A stretch of DNA of 64,000 nucleotides, from contig JABMCL010003497.1 of assembly GCA_018857735.1 (NCBI GenBank), positions 336,243 through 400,242 of the forward strand, in the 5' to 3' direction. This stretch comes from Alviniconcha marisindica. Its lineage: Eukaryota; Mollusca; Gastropoda; Provannidae. The position numbers and the translations under genes were made by a program. Below, piece after piece: positions 41,475 through 52,385 of the stretch. The notes under the pieces are model-generated. The model had not been told where the DNA came from and ran no database searches. It saw only the letters and a list, made by a program, of their open reading frames with translations. The first letter of the stretch is position 1. Every line of letters begins with the position of its first letter.

Positions 41475-41690
41475 CTACAGAATGTTGAGGCAGTTGTAGG
41501 GTGCGTCAAGCTCCCTCCTAATGAGGACGTTCTTCACCTTGCACAGACACTGCATCCACCACTGCCACAGCTTCATCTCCCCGCAGCAAACCACGTCGTA
41601 GTACTGCACCACCGCCGTCAGCGCAAACATCAGACCCAGCACTGTACAGATGGTGACGAACATGTGCACCACATGCATCCGACTGTCCAT
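41475..41690 (-). CDS. Exon 6 (last coding): TM4 and C-terminus
   Basis: CTGCCACAG precedes 41690, phase 0. Residues 149-219: MHVVHMFVTICTVLGLMFAL is TM4. The tail is basic, with several Cys and Trp, and the stop TAG is at 41477-41475. Confidence 0.85.
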   Translation of the reverse strand: MDSRMHVVHMFVTICTVLGLMFALTAVVQYYDVVCCGEMKLWQWWMQCLCKVKNVLIRRELDAPYNCLNIL

Positions 41691-44447
41691 CTGTGGCAGT
41701 GAATGAAAAATGATAAACATCAGACCCATCAAAGTACAGAGGGTCATAAACACTGGGCACCACATGCATCAGACCTGTAGCAAAGAATGAACAAAAATCA
41801 ACATGAGACAAGATGCCATGGAGAAGGTCAGAAACATGCACGCCACTTGAATCTGACTGTCCCCGTGCAGTCCTGAGAGAGTGAAGAAAACAAACACCAG
41901 ACTAGCACTGAGGAGATGGTCACTTGTGCAGATTTGTCAGTGCCTTCCTCGCCCTCACAGTCACAGCACAAACTAACATCACACCAGACCCCACCCCACC
42001 CTTTTTGATGTGAAGGAATAATGGCCTCTAGAATGGAATACTGATTTTTCCTATAAAAAACACACACACGCACCCATACACACACACGCGTACACACACA
42101 CAATTACATTATTTCTACAGTGTAAAATCCTGTTGAGAGAGACTATACACGCACATGTATGCTGGCACCTGCACACACGAGTATGTATCCTGCAAGCGAT
42201 GCACAATTAGACAATGCACAATAGCAGCAGAGCAATCAATAATTACGATGACTGTGGCTGCTCCTAGTCCTAATGGATCAAGACAGACTGTTTATGGCTA
42301 CTCCTAGTCCTAATGGATCAAGACAGACTGTTTATGGCTACTCCTAGTCCTCATGGATCAAGACAGACTGTTTATGGCTACTCCTAGTCCTCATGGATCA
42401 AGACAGACTGTTTATGGCTACTCCTAGTCCTAATGGATCAAGACAGACTGTTTATGGCTACTCCTAGTCCTCATGGATCAAGACAGACTGTTTATGGCTA
42501 CTCCTAGTCCTCATGGATCAAGACAGTTTATGGCTACTCCTAGTCCTAATGGATCAAGACAGACTGTTTATGGCTACTCCTAGTCCTCATGGATCAAGAC
42601 AGACTGTTTATGGCTACTCCTAGTCCTCATGGATCAAGACAGACTGTTTATGGCTACTCCTAGTCCTAATGGATCAAGACAGACTGTTTATGGCTACTCC
42701 TAGTCCTAATGGATGAAGACAAGACTTGTTGCTGTCACAACTTAAGACACGGCTTGTGGCTGTTACAATTACTCACAGGCGTATTGCTGTCACAATTTAC
42801 TCACTGGCTTATTGCTGTCACAACTTACTCACTGGCTTATTGCTGTCACAATTTACTCACTGGCTTATTGCTGTCACAATTTACTCACAGGCGTATTGCT
42901 GTCACAATTTACTCACTGGCTTATTGCTGTCACAATTTACTCACTGGCTTATTGCTGTCACAATTTACTCACTGGGTAAGCGTCCGCCGTTGTCCATCCC
43001 TTGGCGTAGGCCACAATCATAAAAATGGTGAGAGCTGTGTACACCAGCAGCGTGAACATTGTGAGGTTGTAGAATCTGTACACCTGTAACATCATCATCA
43101 TCACCACTGTACACCTGTATCATCATCACCATCATCATCATCATCATCATCATCATCACAGTCACCATCTTCATAATCAAAACCAAAGGTGAAGTCTTTC
43201 ACCACCACAATTTGCATGCAGCTGTAACATAAGGTACATTATTATCATTCATATTACTATCACCTTGATGATGGAACATTTTTACATTATTTGTATGAAC
43301 TTGTGTGTGTTAAAAACACACACAGGCTCATTTTTGTGTGTTGAAAATACACACAGGCTCTCTTTTTCACACGTACACACATAAATGCACTAAAGGTAAC
43401 TGGGAAACACACACACACATAAACACACACACAAACACACACTCACACTTACCGTAGTTCTCCTTTTGCTAACTGATGCACGGATAGCTGTGCTCCCCGT
43501 TAAAACCATCTGCAAGTACAGCCAAACCATCAGATATGTATATATATCATATAATAAAGCTTGTTCCTGTTACCTGATTACAGGAAACACATATAATTTT
43601 AAAAAAACATTAAAAAATTGGGATAATGAGTTTTTGAATGAGAAAAAATGTGTTACAGATGCAAGTTGCAAGTTTGGCCTCAGTATATGATTTTAAATAT
43701 GCTGGGGATTAGGCCTGGTACTGTGTGAAAGCATGATGTTGACCTAAAAGTAAAATTAAAATAAATGCAAATTACAGCCGGCTCAGGACCCTCAAAGTGG
43801 AATATACCCCAAGGAATCTGTTTCATCACCCCAAGGAATCTGTTTCATAACCCCAAGGAATCTGTTGCATTGCCCCAAGGAATCTGTTCCATTGCCCCAA
43901 GGAATCTGTTTCATCACCCCAAGGAATCTGTTGCATTGCCCCAAGAAATCTGTTTCATCACCCAAAGGAATCTGTTTCATCACCTGGTCAGCTTTCAAAC
44001 CGGTCCATGGTCTAGGCCTACAATGAGCCAATGTTGGAAATCCCAGACAGGCTATTTTTAGATACAACACCTGCGATCACCCTCACCCTCACTACAGCAA
44101 CTACAATGAGTCACTGTTGGAAATCCCAGACAGGCTATTTTTTAGATACAACACCTGCGATCACACTCACCCTCATTACAGCGAGCACATGGTTGGGCCT
44201 GAAACAGGTAGCTATTTAAGTGTAACGCAGTGTAAAATAGTAGATTAGTACCGATAAAGTGCCTACACTTAACGTTTAAAAACACTGCTTCCCAACAGCG
44301 TGCTGGCATCAAAAGATGATCCTGAAAATTGTTTATCTACATAGCTCATTATGACACCACATACAGTGTCCAGAACAATATTTTCTTTTCAATTTTTTTT
44401 TTCTCTCAACAGTACTGTCATCAAATTATCAGGAACAAGCTAAACAT

Positions 44448-44513
<66 letters not shown>

Positions 44514-45354
44514 AAGATAATACAAGAAAAATACACAGACAAGTACTGTGGCAGTGGAAATTCACCTCCATTGCTTTTTTTTTTGCTTTTTTTTTAAAGG
44601 GAAAAAAAAGTTGTCTTTCAAATAACTTGCTGGCAGTAATCTTTGTTACATGTGTAATGTGTGCACATGTGTAGAATTTGTGTGCACTATTGTGTTGGGT
44701 TATAGTTTCCCTGAGAAAAAATGACAGATGAGTCATAAAAATGTGACGGCATGAAATCCCCTACAGTCCTTCTATTTGTCAGACTGTTACACACCACAGT
44801 CCTTCAGTCCCCTACAGTCCTTCTATTTGTCAGACTGTTACACACCACAGTCCTTCAGTCCCCTACAGTCCTTCTATTTGTCAGACTGTTACACACCACA
44901 ATAGCACAACTTTCTCCTTTGCAGAGTTTCACTCTCTTACTAATAAAACAGAGTCTGACTTCATGACTTCATACTCTAACAAATAAAGTGGAAGATCCAA
45001 ACACACAAAAGGTTAAAAGGAACGTTAACTTAATATGACAACAGTCAATACACCGCATCGTTATATTAAATTAGCATTGTTTTTAACCTATATTTTGATC
45101 TCGTTTTAGAATGCGAGCAGTCACCCTTGTTTCAGATTTTTCTTCCAAATAAGTGTCTGACCTTACACCCTAACAAATAAAATAGTCTAACTTCACACTC
45201 TAACAGTTACAAATAAAACAGAGTCTGACCAGACTAGCGGCAGAAGATTCAGGCATCACTATGGCATGCAGTGTTAATGGGGTCTTCTCCACACACACAG
45301 AGAAACACAAAGAGACAGAGAGTGTGTGTAAGAGAGAGAGACAGAGAGAGACAG

Positions 45355-45413
<59 letters not shown>

Positions 45414-45515
45414 AAAGCAGTACACGACACAAACACAGATGTATAAAATAATGGAAATACATGATATATATATATATCTGTTAATCTATTAATATTTCCC
45501 TTTCCACACACACAT

Positions 45516-45568
<53 letters not shown>

Positions 45569-46502
45569 ACATGCATGCATGCACACACTCTCATACACAC
45601 GCACAGGTACTGATACAGGAAGACTGAGAAGTGTGTGTGTGTGGGGGGGGGGGGGGGGGGGGGGGGTTTGACTGGCAAAGGCTGAGTCAGTGAATGGGTC
45701 AGTGTGGTTTTGAGTGGAGTTTTGAACTGGGACTGTACTGGAGTACAGTGTACAGACTAGATGAGTTCATTCCATGTGACAGGGCTGAGTTGGGAAGAAG
45801 CACCTGTCCTTTGAACTTCTTTTTTTCGTTTTGGAATCCCAAAGTCCTGGTGCCCACAGAGAAATGCAATGAACACGATGGGGAGTAAAGACTAAAGGTG
45901 AAGTAGATCAGAGAAGTAAGGCAGGACCATTTTCGAGACATAATTGTCCATGTGGAAAAAAGGTTTATGGTACCTAATTCTTTGAGCTAATGGAAACCAA
46001 ACATGCATAAACACGGCAATCCAATATTTTCAATGGACAGTCTGGCTCAACAGGACCTGCCATCTGATCTGCATGTGTTGCAAAAGAATCATTAGTTTAG
46101 AAAATATAGTACTTAGTAGAAACAGTCATACTGGATCTTGACCTTGAAGACAGCAACCCAGTTATTTGACAAGACACTCCAGCCCATGGTGATGCACCAC
46201 CATATCATGTTTGCACTACAATTACAAAAGCTCGAGCAGTTCAGAAGATATCCTCTAGACAAAGCCTGGGCAGATGGACAGGAAGACACAGTGATTCCGA
46301 CACCCCCCGCACTTCGTTTTAAAAAGAGCATAATGAAACTGACCTTTGTTCAAGGCACAGGGCAAAGCAAATAAATCTTTCCAGGAGGCTGGTCTTACCA
46401 CAAATCCAGCGTAAAGCCCTGCCCCGTAACATGTGTGCTTGTTGAACTGGACCTTGCTGGTGTGGTTCTCCATGATTGGCACAATGAACACCTCCAGGGT
46501 TC

Positions 46503-46566
<64 letters not shown>

Positions 46567-47140
46567 AAACTAACTGTACTTTGTTAATGTTATGTTAGTT
46601 TAGTTTTCCTAAATGGACACAATAAAAATCTACAGGCATGCTCTACTGTGTCCTAGTCATTCTTATTCTTATTTCCTCAAGGTTTTTTAAAAACATTTTA
46701 TTGGTCTTTAAAAAAATCATTTTTTCTTTCTGTCTTCTGTCTTTATAATCTTACAAGCTTTTTTTCCCTTTTCATCATTTATACAGTGAGTGACTTTTAT
46801 TTTATTTTAACAAAACATTTTTTTTCTCCAGATACAACAAATGACTAAAACAAACTACAGTAAAAGGTTTTGAGCATAACTGATATATATATATATAGAT
46901 ATAATGAAACCAACAAATCACCCACCTACCCCCCCTTTTGAAAAAATTATACAACCCAATGCACCTACCAAGCAATGCAATCAGAACGCCGATAACGATC
47001 TGTACAACACCGATAGCTCTTGGCCACTTTCGTCCCCGGACATTAGCCACTTGCATGAAGAAGATTTCAGGTCGTTCTGGTTCTGGGTAGTCATCCGTCT
47101 GCGGCAGCTCATCAGCCATTCGTTCATATTGCACGGACAT
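41475..47140 (-). CDS. Four-pass membrane protein, MS4A/CD20-like, 219 aa, five coding exons joined
   Basis: Joining 47140-46969, 46502-46399, 43509-43453, 43083-42973 and 41690-41475 on the minus strand gives 220 codons with matching phases and good GT-AG signals. An acidic cytosolic N-terminus (DELPQTDDYPEPE) precedes TM1 (residues 40-63, AIGVVQIVIGVLIALLG). A loop with the glycosylation site NHT (70-72) follows, then TM2 (83-100, GLYAGFVMVLTGSTAI), SKRRTT, TM3 (118-138), TM4 (155-176) and a Cys/Trp-rich tail (CCGEMKLWQWWMQCLC). The GxxQxxIG of TM1 and the TGS-xxI..xSKRRTT after TM2 resemble MS4A/CD20-like tetraspans. Other four-pass families cannot be excluded. Confidence 0.82.
41691..41935 (-). 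repeat. Decaying tandem copies of the exon 6 acceptor edge
   Basis: Copies with pseudo-exon starts at about 41774 (CTACAG|GTCTGATGCATGTGGTG) and 41872 (CTCAG|GACTGCAC...GACAGTCAG), plus a fragment near 41900. Each repeats acceptor plus TM4-coding sequence, and similarity falls with distance from the real exon. Confidence 0.8.
42255..42720. repeat. 40-bp minisatellite
   Basis: About 11.5 near-perfect units (CTCCTAGTCCTAATGGATCA AGACAGACTGTTTATGGCTA), differing mainly by TAATGG/TCATGG. One unit lacks GACT. It lies in the last intron of the minus-strand gene. Confidence 0.97.
42725..42976 (-). repeat. 30-bp minisatellite carrying a splice donor in each unit, abutting exon 5
   Basis: About eight units. 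On the minus strand each reads CAGTGAGTAAATTGTGACAG CAATAAGC. The authentic donor of exon 5 is CCCA|GTGAGTAAATTG at 42972, so the array is a run of copies of this donor extending into the intron. Confidence 0.92.
42973..43083 (-). CDS. Exon 5: TM3
   Basis: 37 codons, phase 0 both ends (residues 112-148). YNLTMFTLLVYTALTIFMIV is the third hydrophobic segment. The acceptor is GATGTTACAG at 43084. A decoy acceptor GATACAG|GTGTACAG lies about 29 bases upstream. The donor is CCA|GTGAGT. Confidence 0.87.
43100..43160. repeat. (CAT)n microsatellite
   Basis: CATCAT repeats that, read on the minus strand, replace the pyrimidine tract upstream of exon 5. Confidence 0.9.
43453..43509 (-). CDS. Exon 4: 57-bp microexon, end of TM2
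   Basis: TACTTGCAG before 43509 and ACG|GTAAGT at 43452. Nineteen codons, phase 0, residues 93-111: MVLTGSTAIRASVSKRRTT. It is too short for ORF-length cut-offs but is needed to complete TM2 and the positively charged inner loop. Confidence 0.85.
43795..43990. repeat. 22-bp minisatellite
   Basis: About nine units of CCCCAAGGAATCTGTTTCAT CA, alternating with a GTTGCATTG variant. Confidence 0.93.
44020..44180. repeat. Two copies of a 76-bp direct repeat
   Basis: CCTACAATGAGCCAATGTTG...CCAGACAGGCTATTTTTAGATACAACACC pattern occurs twice. Confidence 0.85.
44450..44511. repeat. (AT)n microsatellite
   Basis: Uninterrupted AT dinucleotides. Confidence 0.97.
44755..44910. repeat. 51-bp tandem repeat, three units
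   Basis: CCCCTACAGTCCTTCTATTT GTCAGACTGTTACACACCAC is repeated three times. Confidence 0.93.
44911..46396. other. Intron of the minus-strand gene
   Basis: AT-rich. Simple repeats include (GT)n at 45358-45411, (CA)n at 45515-45565 and a G tract at 45642-45666. Short units TCTGACTTCA..CACTCTAACA at about 44950 and 45170-45220. No other exon seen. Confidence 0.6.
46399..46502 (-). CDS. Exon 3: TM1 end, extracellular loop, start of TM2
   Basis: The acceptor is (TG)n-CAG before 46502, and two bases complete the Gly codon. Residues 59-92: TLEVFIVPIMENHTSK and CYGAGLYAGFV. The donor is GTG|GTAAGA at 46398, phase 0. Confidence 0.88.
46505..46562. repeat. (CA)n microsatellite forming the acceptor tract of exon 3
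   Basis: On the minus strand this is (TG)n running directly into CAG of the splice acceptor. Confidence 0.95.
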
Positions 47141-47168
47141 GTTGAACGGAGCGTTGCAGTCCAGGAAT
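46969..47168 (-). CDS. Exon 2: start codon, cytosolic N-terminus, TM1
   Basis: The acceptor is GTGTGTTTCAG before 47168. 28 bases of 5'UTR precede the ATG at 47140-47138 (CAACATGT, A at -3). The frame is also open upstream to the acceptor, so an upstream coding exon cannot be excluded. The exon ends CTTG|GTAGGT at 46968, phase 1. Confidence 0.85.
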
Positions 47169-47282
47169 CTGAAACACACAGCTCAGTCCTGAAGAACAAA
47201 CTGCTGAAACACACAGAAGTTTGGACTTCAGAACAATTCCCCGATGCACACAACAGTCCTGAAAAAGAAACAGGCACAGTAT

Positions 47283-47603
47283 TAAGTATAAAGTCACTTG
47301 TATGTGTTTCAGTGCTATAAATGGTTCTGGTCCTGCTTACCTCTCTGAACTGCTGCATGTCTACACTCCGTCTCGTACACTACGCTCTTCTTCTGACACC
47401 TGCATGCTGGAAATCCAACAATACAAATGCAAGACTCATGGCTTTCGCACCTTCTCTTGCTTTGGACCCCACATTTGGAATTCACTCCCACAAGACCTTA
47501 GACACTGCTCAACCCTGTCATTTTTTAAAGCCAAACTGAAAACATTCCTCTTCTCACAGTATTTCCATCCTAACTAATATCAGTACCCAGTTTCTGCTAC
47601 AGT

Positions 47604-47654
<51 letters not shown>

Positions 47655-47820
47655 TAGTGCATATTTTTATTTTTATTTTTTTATAATACTTTATGTAAAT
47701 CATTTTGTAGGACTATGCTCTACATGTGTATAGAATATCATATTAGGTTAATATGTATCATGTGAGCGCTCAGGGCGTTGATGAGCGCATGATAAATGTG
47801 CATTATTATTATTAGTTTGC
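47283..47820 (+). mobile_element. LINE 3'-end fragment
   Basis: Reads KYKVTCMCFSAINGSGPAYL and later HIWNSLPQDLRHCSTLSFFK to a stop at 47577. A 3'UTR with a (GT)n tract follows, then TTGATGAGCGCATGATAAAT and an (ATT)n tail. This is the C-terminal motif of CR1/L2-like non-LTR reverse transcriptases, 5'-truncated as usual. Confidence 0.82.
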
Positions 47821-47849
47821 AAGTTCCATGAGATGTGTGGGCAATGGGA

Positions 47850-48480
47850 TACTATAAAGATAAGGTAGTGGGATACTGTATAGACAAGGTAGTGAGATAC
47901 TGTGCAAATAAGGTAGTGGGATACTGTACAAAAAAAGGTAGTGAGATACTGTACACAAAAGGTTGTGGGATACTGCGCAGGTAAGGTAGTGGGACACTAT
48001 TAACTATACAGAAAAGGTAGTGGGATACTATACAGATACAGTAGAGTGATACTGTACAGATAAGGTAGAAGGATACTGTACAGATAAGGTAGTGGGATAC
48101 TATACAGAAAAGGTAGTGGGATACTATACAGAAAAGGTAGTGGGACACTGTACAGATATGGTACATTGGTAGTGGGATACTGTGCTGATAAGGTAGTGAG
48201 ATACTGTACATGTAGTGGGATACTGTACATATAAGGTAGTGGGACACTGTACAGATAAGGTAGTGGGACCCTGTGCAGATAAGGTAGTGGGATACTGTAC
48301 AGAAAAGGTAGTGGGATACTATACTGAAAAGGTAGTGGGACACTGTACAGATGTGGTAGTGGGATACTGTGCTGATAAGGTAGAGAGGCACTATACAGAT
48401 AAGGTAGTGGGATACTGTACAGATAAGGTCGTGGGGTACTGTCCAGATAAGGTCGTGGGGTACTGTACAGATAAGGTCAA
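47850..48480. repeat. 24-bp minisatellite
   Basis: About 26 units of AAGGTAGTGGGATACTGTAC AGAT with many point variants. Its length in codons keeps both strands open. Confidence 0.95.
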
Positions 48481-48814
48481 ATACCTACATCCTGAAAACC
48501 ACAAACACACACTCAACAAACAAGGGAGTCTATTCACGCTCAAAATATGTCACACGAACATAACAACAAAGACCTAAATCGTATATACTAGCTCTCAGTT
48601 GGCGGACATGCATCGTTGCATAGGTACTGTACAGAGTATCACTGACACTGTCAACAGCTCTAACTTCCTGCTACGACTGTGCCTCAGACTCTAGTTGGAC
48701 TGCATTCTAGAAATTAGCCAGTATTGCAAGCACCTGGGATTGGGAAGATTCAAATGGAAAACTTCTATTGTCTCTTAGTCTCTTCAGTTGGAGACTAAGA
48801 CTGTAACTGAGTAA

Positions 48815-49018
48815 GACTCATACAAGGTACACTGTCACTGGTCTTTTCAGCAAACCTTGTAACTATAACACAACTACAAGGTGTCCAAAAGAGTGTAATT
48901 CCAATGGGCTAAAAAAAATAATTACAAGGTATACTGTCACTGGTCTTTTCAGCAAACCTTGTAACTATAACACAACTTGCAGATGTCCAAAAGAGTGTAA
49001 TTCCAATGGGCTAAAAAA
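48815..49018. repeat. Two copies of an about 98-bp direct repeat
   Basis: ACAAGGTACACTGTCACTGG...GTCCAAAAGAGTGTAATTCC is present at 48822 and about 48920. Confidence 0.88.
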
Positions 49019-49170
49019 AACTAAAAAAACATTTATCATGCGCTCATCAATGCCCTGAACACTGATACATGTATATTAACTTAAATACAATATTCTATAA
49101 GAAGTAACTCACATGATACATTAACTTAAATACAATACTCTATAACTAGTATAAGAAGTAGCTTACTATG
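49019..49170 (-). mobile_element. LINE 3' tail fragment
   Basis: ATTTATCATGCGCTCATCAA TGCCCTGA matches, inverted, the 3' end of the LINE at 47283-47820. Confidence 0.65.
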
Positions 49171-49620
49171 TTATAGTTACTGAAGAGTTTGACCATCTTA
49201 CTACTGAGTGTAAAATGGGGGTGTGATTAGTTGGATTATAATTTATATCCAGAAAAATGATGACAAAGTATTATTGGTCTCTGTCAATAATGATGACATG
49301 TATTTTTGACTGACTGACTGTGACATTGTCAGCCACCCCAAGGAGTCAAATCCCAGATCGCAGTTAACATGCAACGGCCTCAAAAATGGAACATAGCGAG
49401 CACAAAAATATGTCCACAATTAAGCCAAATATCACATGAATTGATGACATAATGTGGGAAAATCACTTTTTAAAGTTTGGCCGAGGTAAATCTAAAAGTA
49501 AAGCTAGTAAAAGTAAAATAATAATATTGTCCAGGATTGCAAAGAATATTATTAATACTATCAGTGTCAAATGCAAAAACAATTTTCTATGCCACTTGCC
49601 AGCTCTGTGAATGTTTAATT
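49171..49620. other. Intron sequence, nothing recognised
   Basis: AT-rich, no repeat or ORF of note. Confidence 0.5.
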
Positions 49621-49622
49621 TT

Positions 49623-49897
<275 letters not shown>

Positions 49898-50115
49898 ACA
49901 TGCATACCAGTGCAGCTTTTGTGAGTATCAGACTATCACTACCAGTTCTGCATAATAATTTTAAACTTTCACTGTTATACTATCAGTATCAAGACAGTCC
50001 TGTGAATACAAGTTATGTGTACCTGTATCAGTATCTAGTCCTGTGAAAACAAGTTATTTGTGCATGTAATAATATATGTCTACATACAACATGCATGCGT
50101 CATAATATGTGCATG

Positions 50116-50116
50116 A

Positions 50117-50172
<56 letters not shown>

Positions 50173-50176
50173 TGTA

Positions 50177-50235
<59 letters not shown>

Positions 50236-50274
50236 TGTATACATGTGTATGTGTGTGTGTGTGTGTGTGATGTA

Positions 50275-50314
<40 letters not shown>

Positions 50315-50336
50315 CGTGTGTATGTGTGCGTGTGTG
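50116..50336. repeat. (GT)n with periodic GATGTATACATG
   Basis: Three GATGTATACATG insertions punctuate a GT tract, so it is a compound satellite. Confidence 0.95.
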
Positions 50337-51037
50337 AATATCTGTTTGCTGTTGCAGTCATACTTTTTGATCACTTGTTATACTATAGGGCAAATAGGCA
50401 AGTACTGTCTTCACCCCAATGAGTAGAGTGACTAAAAATGTCAGTATTTTAATGCACAGTAAACAATGCATATGACTATATCAGAGTGAAATCAACATAC
50501 CAGGAAATGTCCAACTCCCACTACCAACAGTGTACTAGTGATAATAATATTATTACTTTTGCCGAAAGAGGACAAATCATCTATTCATATTTCATGCTGT
50601 GTGGCCCAGGCATTTGTCACATAATGTACAACCAGGTCAGTTCATAGACCTATTGTCTATACATCCCCAGAAAGCCACACCAAGCAATGTACGAGTTACA
50701 CGGTCACTCTCCAATAAGCAAGATAACCTCAAATGATGACAATGCGTATATATTATATATATATATATACAATAAGACAGCGTGACACTGCTAATGAAAA
50801 TGATAGCAATGGATTAAGTGGCCAGTGTCCACGGAAGTCAAAGAGTGACCATGCCTGTGCTGAGAAAACTGTAACAATAACCAGTATTAACTATTACACA
50901 ATGATGCAGGTCCCGAGGTCTCATGCAAGCTCCATATAACAGCATCCTGTTCACTTTTTAAATACATGTATAATGTGTGTGTGTGTGTGTGTGTGTTGAG
51001 TGAGAGAGAGAGAGAGAGAGACTCTGTGTGTGTGTGT
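50337..51037. other. Intron sequence, nothing recognised
   Basis: AT-rich, with small (AT)n and (GT)n/(GA)n tracts near 50755 and 50975-51045. Confidence 0.5.
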
Positions 51038-51145
51038 GTGTGTGCTTGTGATGAAATGAGCGTATCCTTATATTTTTGTAAGCACTCTGGGCTCTCACAA
51101 GATGGGGCGCCATAAATAATATATTATTATTATTACAATAAAATT
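51038..51145 (+). mobile_element. Short LINE/SINE 3' tail
   Basis: GTAAGCACTCTGGGCTCTCA CAAGATGGGGCGCCATAAAT followed by (ATT)n, the common tail form of CR1-like elements. The LTR element inserted directly after it. Confidence 0.5.
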
Positions 51146-51149
51146 TAAA

Positions 51150-52385
51150 TGTGAGCAAGTGCTCTTTGTACGTTTTTACAATAATCCCGCCCCGGTTATC
51201 AGATCCATGCAATTTCATTACTGTACTGTTAGTAACCCGGGAACCGGAGCAGACGACGCTTTTGTTTTGAAGCGCTGCGTGTTGCGTAACGCCACATGGC
51301 CTTCACACAGCCGACCGGCGATAGCCGCTGGTGCGCACCATTTTCAAATCTGTTTACTCCCTTAATATTTTGACCGCTTGTTTGTTTACCTACTCTTTGT
51401 TCACCTAGTCCTTTTTATGCACTAAGTCATGTGGAATATAATTTGGCATCTTAGAATGTTTATTTAGATCTTATTTAGACGCAGGATCAAGCTTAATCAG
51501 TTGCCGATTCCTCTCTAGGTCCATTCTTTTTATAGCCGTCGTCTGCATGGCGCATTTTCTGTGTAGTACTAGTGAATAGTAGTGAATCGTTGTTTTGACT
51601 GATTGAAGTAATTCTGTGTCGATCAGTGCTTTGTCGTATAGTATTTTGCTTAGCTGACTTCATGTTTAGTGTTTATTTTGGGTTGAAATTAACTTATTGA
51701 GTATTGTGTACTGTAGAAGCTAAGTTATATTCATAGACTACTTGATATCACTATCAGCGCTGTTGCGACTAAGATAACGCGCCCAGGCGAAAGTTCGCAC
51801 CGATTGTTTTAGTACTAGTCTTTGAGTGTGTCTTGCTTCTCTTATAGAGCGTTGTGTTGTAATTGTTATGTACCATTTTAACCGTGGGAGCGTGTTCTTT
51901 ATTCTGATGTAAGTTTTATTGATAGTTATATTTTGTACATTGTGTTAGTTGTGATTTAGTTGTACGAATCTGCTTAGAGACAGGTGCAAGCCACGCTTCC
52001 CACTCTTGTTGCAAATTAAATCAGTCATGTGTGTACATTTTGTTTATACGGTTTAAAAGGTTGTAACTGTAGCTTTTATTTGATGTATTTCATGTTTTAA
52101 TTAGTTTAGTTATTGTTGAGGAAACTGTATTTGTGCGGGCCAAGGAAACACAATAGTCAGCCATTTTGTGGTCCAGAGGGCTGATTTCATTGTAGCGATA
52201 GCGTGTGTTCTTTGCGGCCCGCGCAGTTCTCTTATCTATGCGTGCGCGTGAGGATTTTGGGGGTGCTGAGAAAGTTGTCTGCTGCTGTAGAATAAAGCCT
52301 GTTTGCCGTAGCCTCCTGTTGTGGTCTCCATTTTGACTGACTCCGCTGCCTGTGTCCTGTCCTTCTACCACTCCACTCCATTACA
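51150..52385 (+). repeat. 5' LTR
   Basis: TGTGAGCAAG...CCATTACA. AATAAA at 52291-52296 lies near the 3' end, as expected for the R/U5 boundary, and fixes the + orientation. The long minus-strand frame within it is shared by both LTRs and is not a gene. Confidence 0.93.

Noticed and set aside
42255..42720. Regular 40-bp repeats that might suggest a CRISPR array
   Set aside because: There are no unique spacers between repeats, and the setting is a eukaryotic intron.
47852..48577. 179-codon minus and 120-codon plus ORFs
   Set aside because: A 24-bp minisatellite keeps the frames open.
52090..52371. 93-codon minus-strand ORF, repeated at 54704-54985
   Set aside because: It lies inside both LTRs. 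Duplication comes from the LTRs, and there is no recognisable domain.
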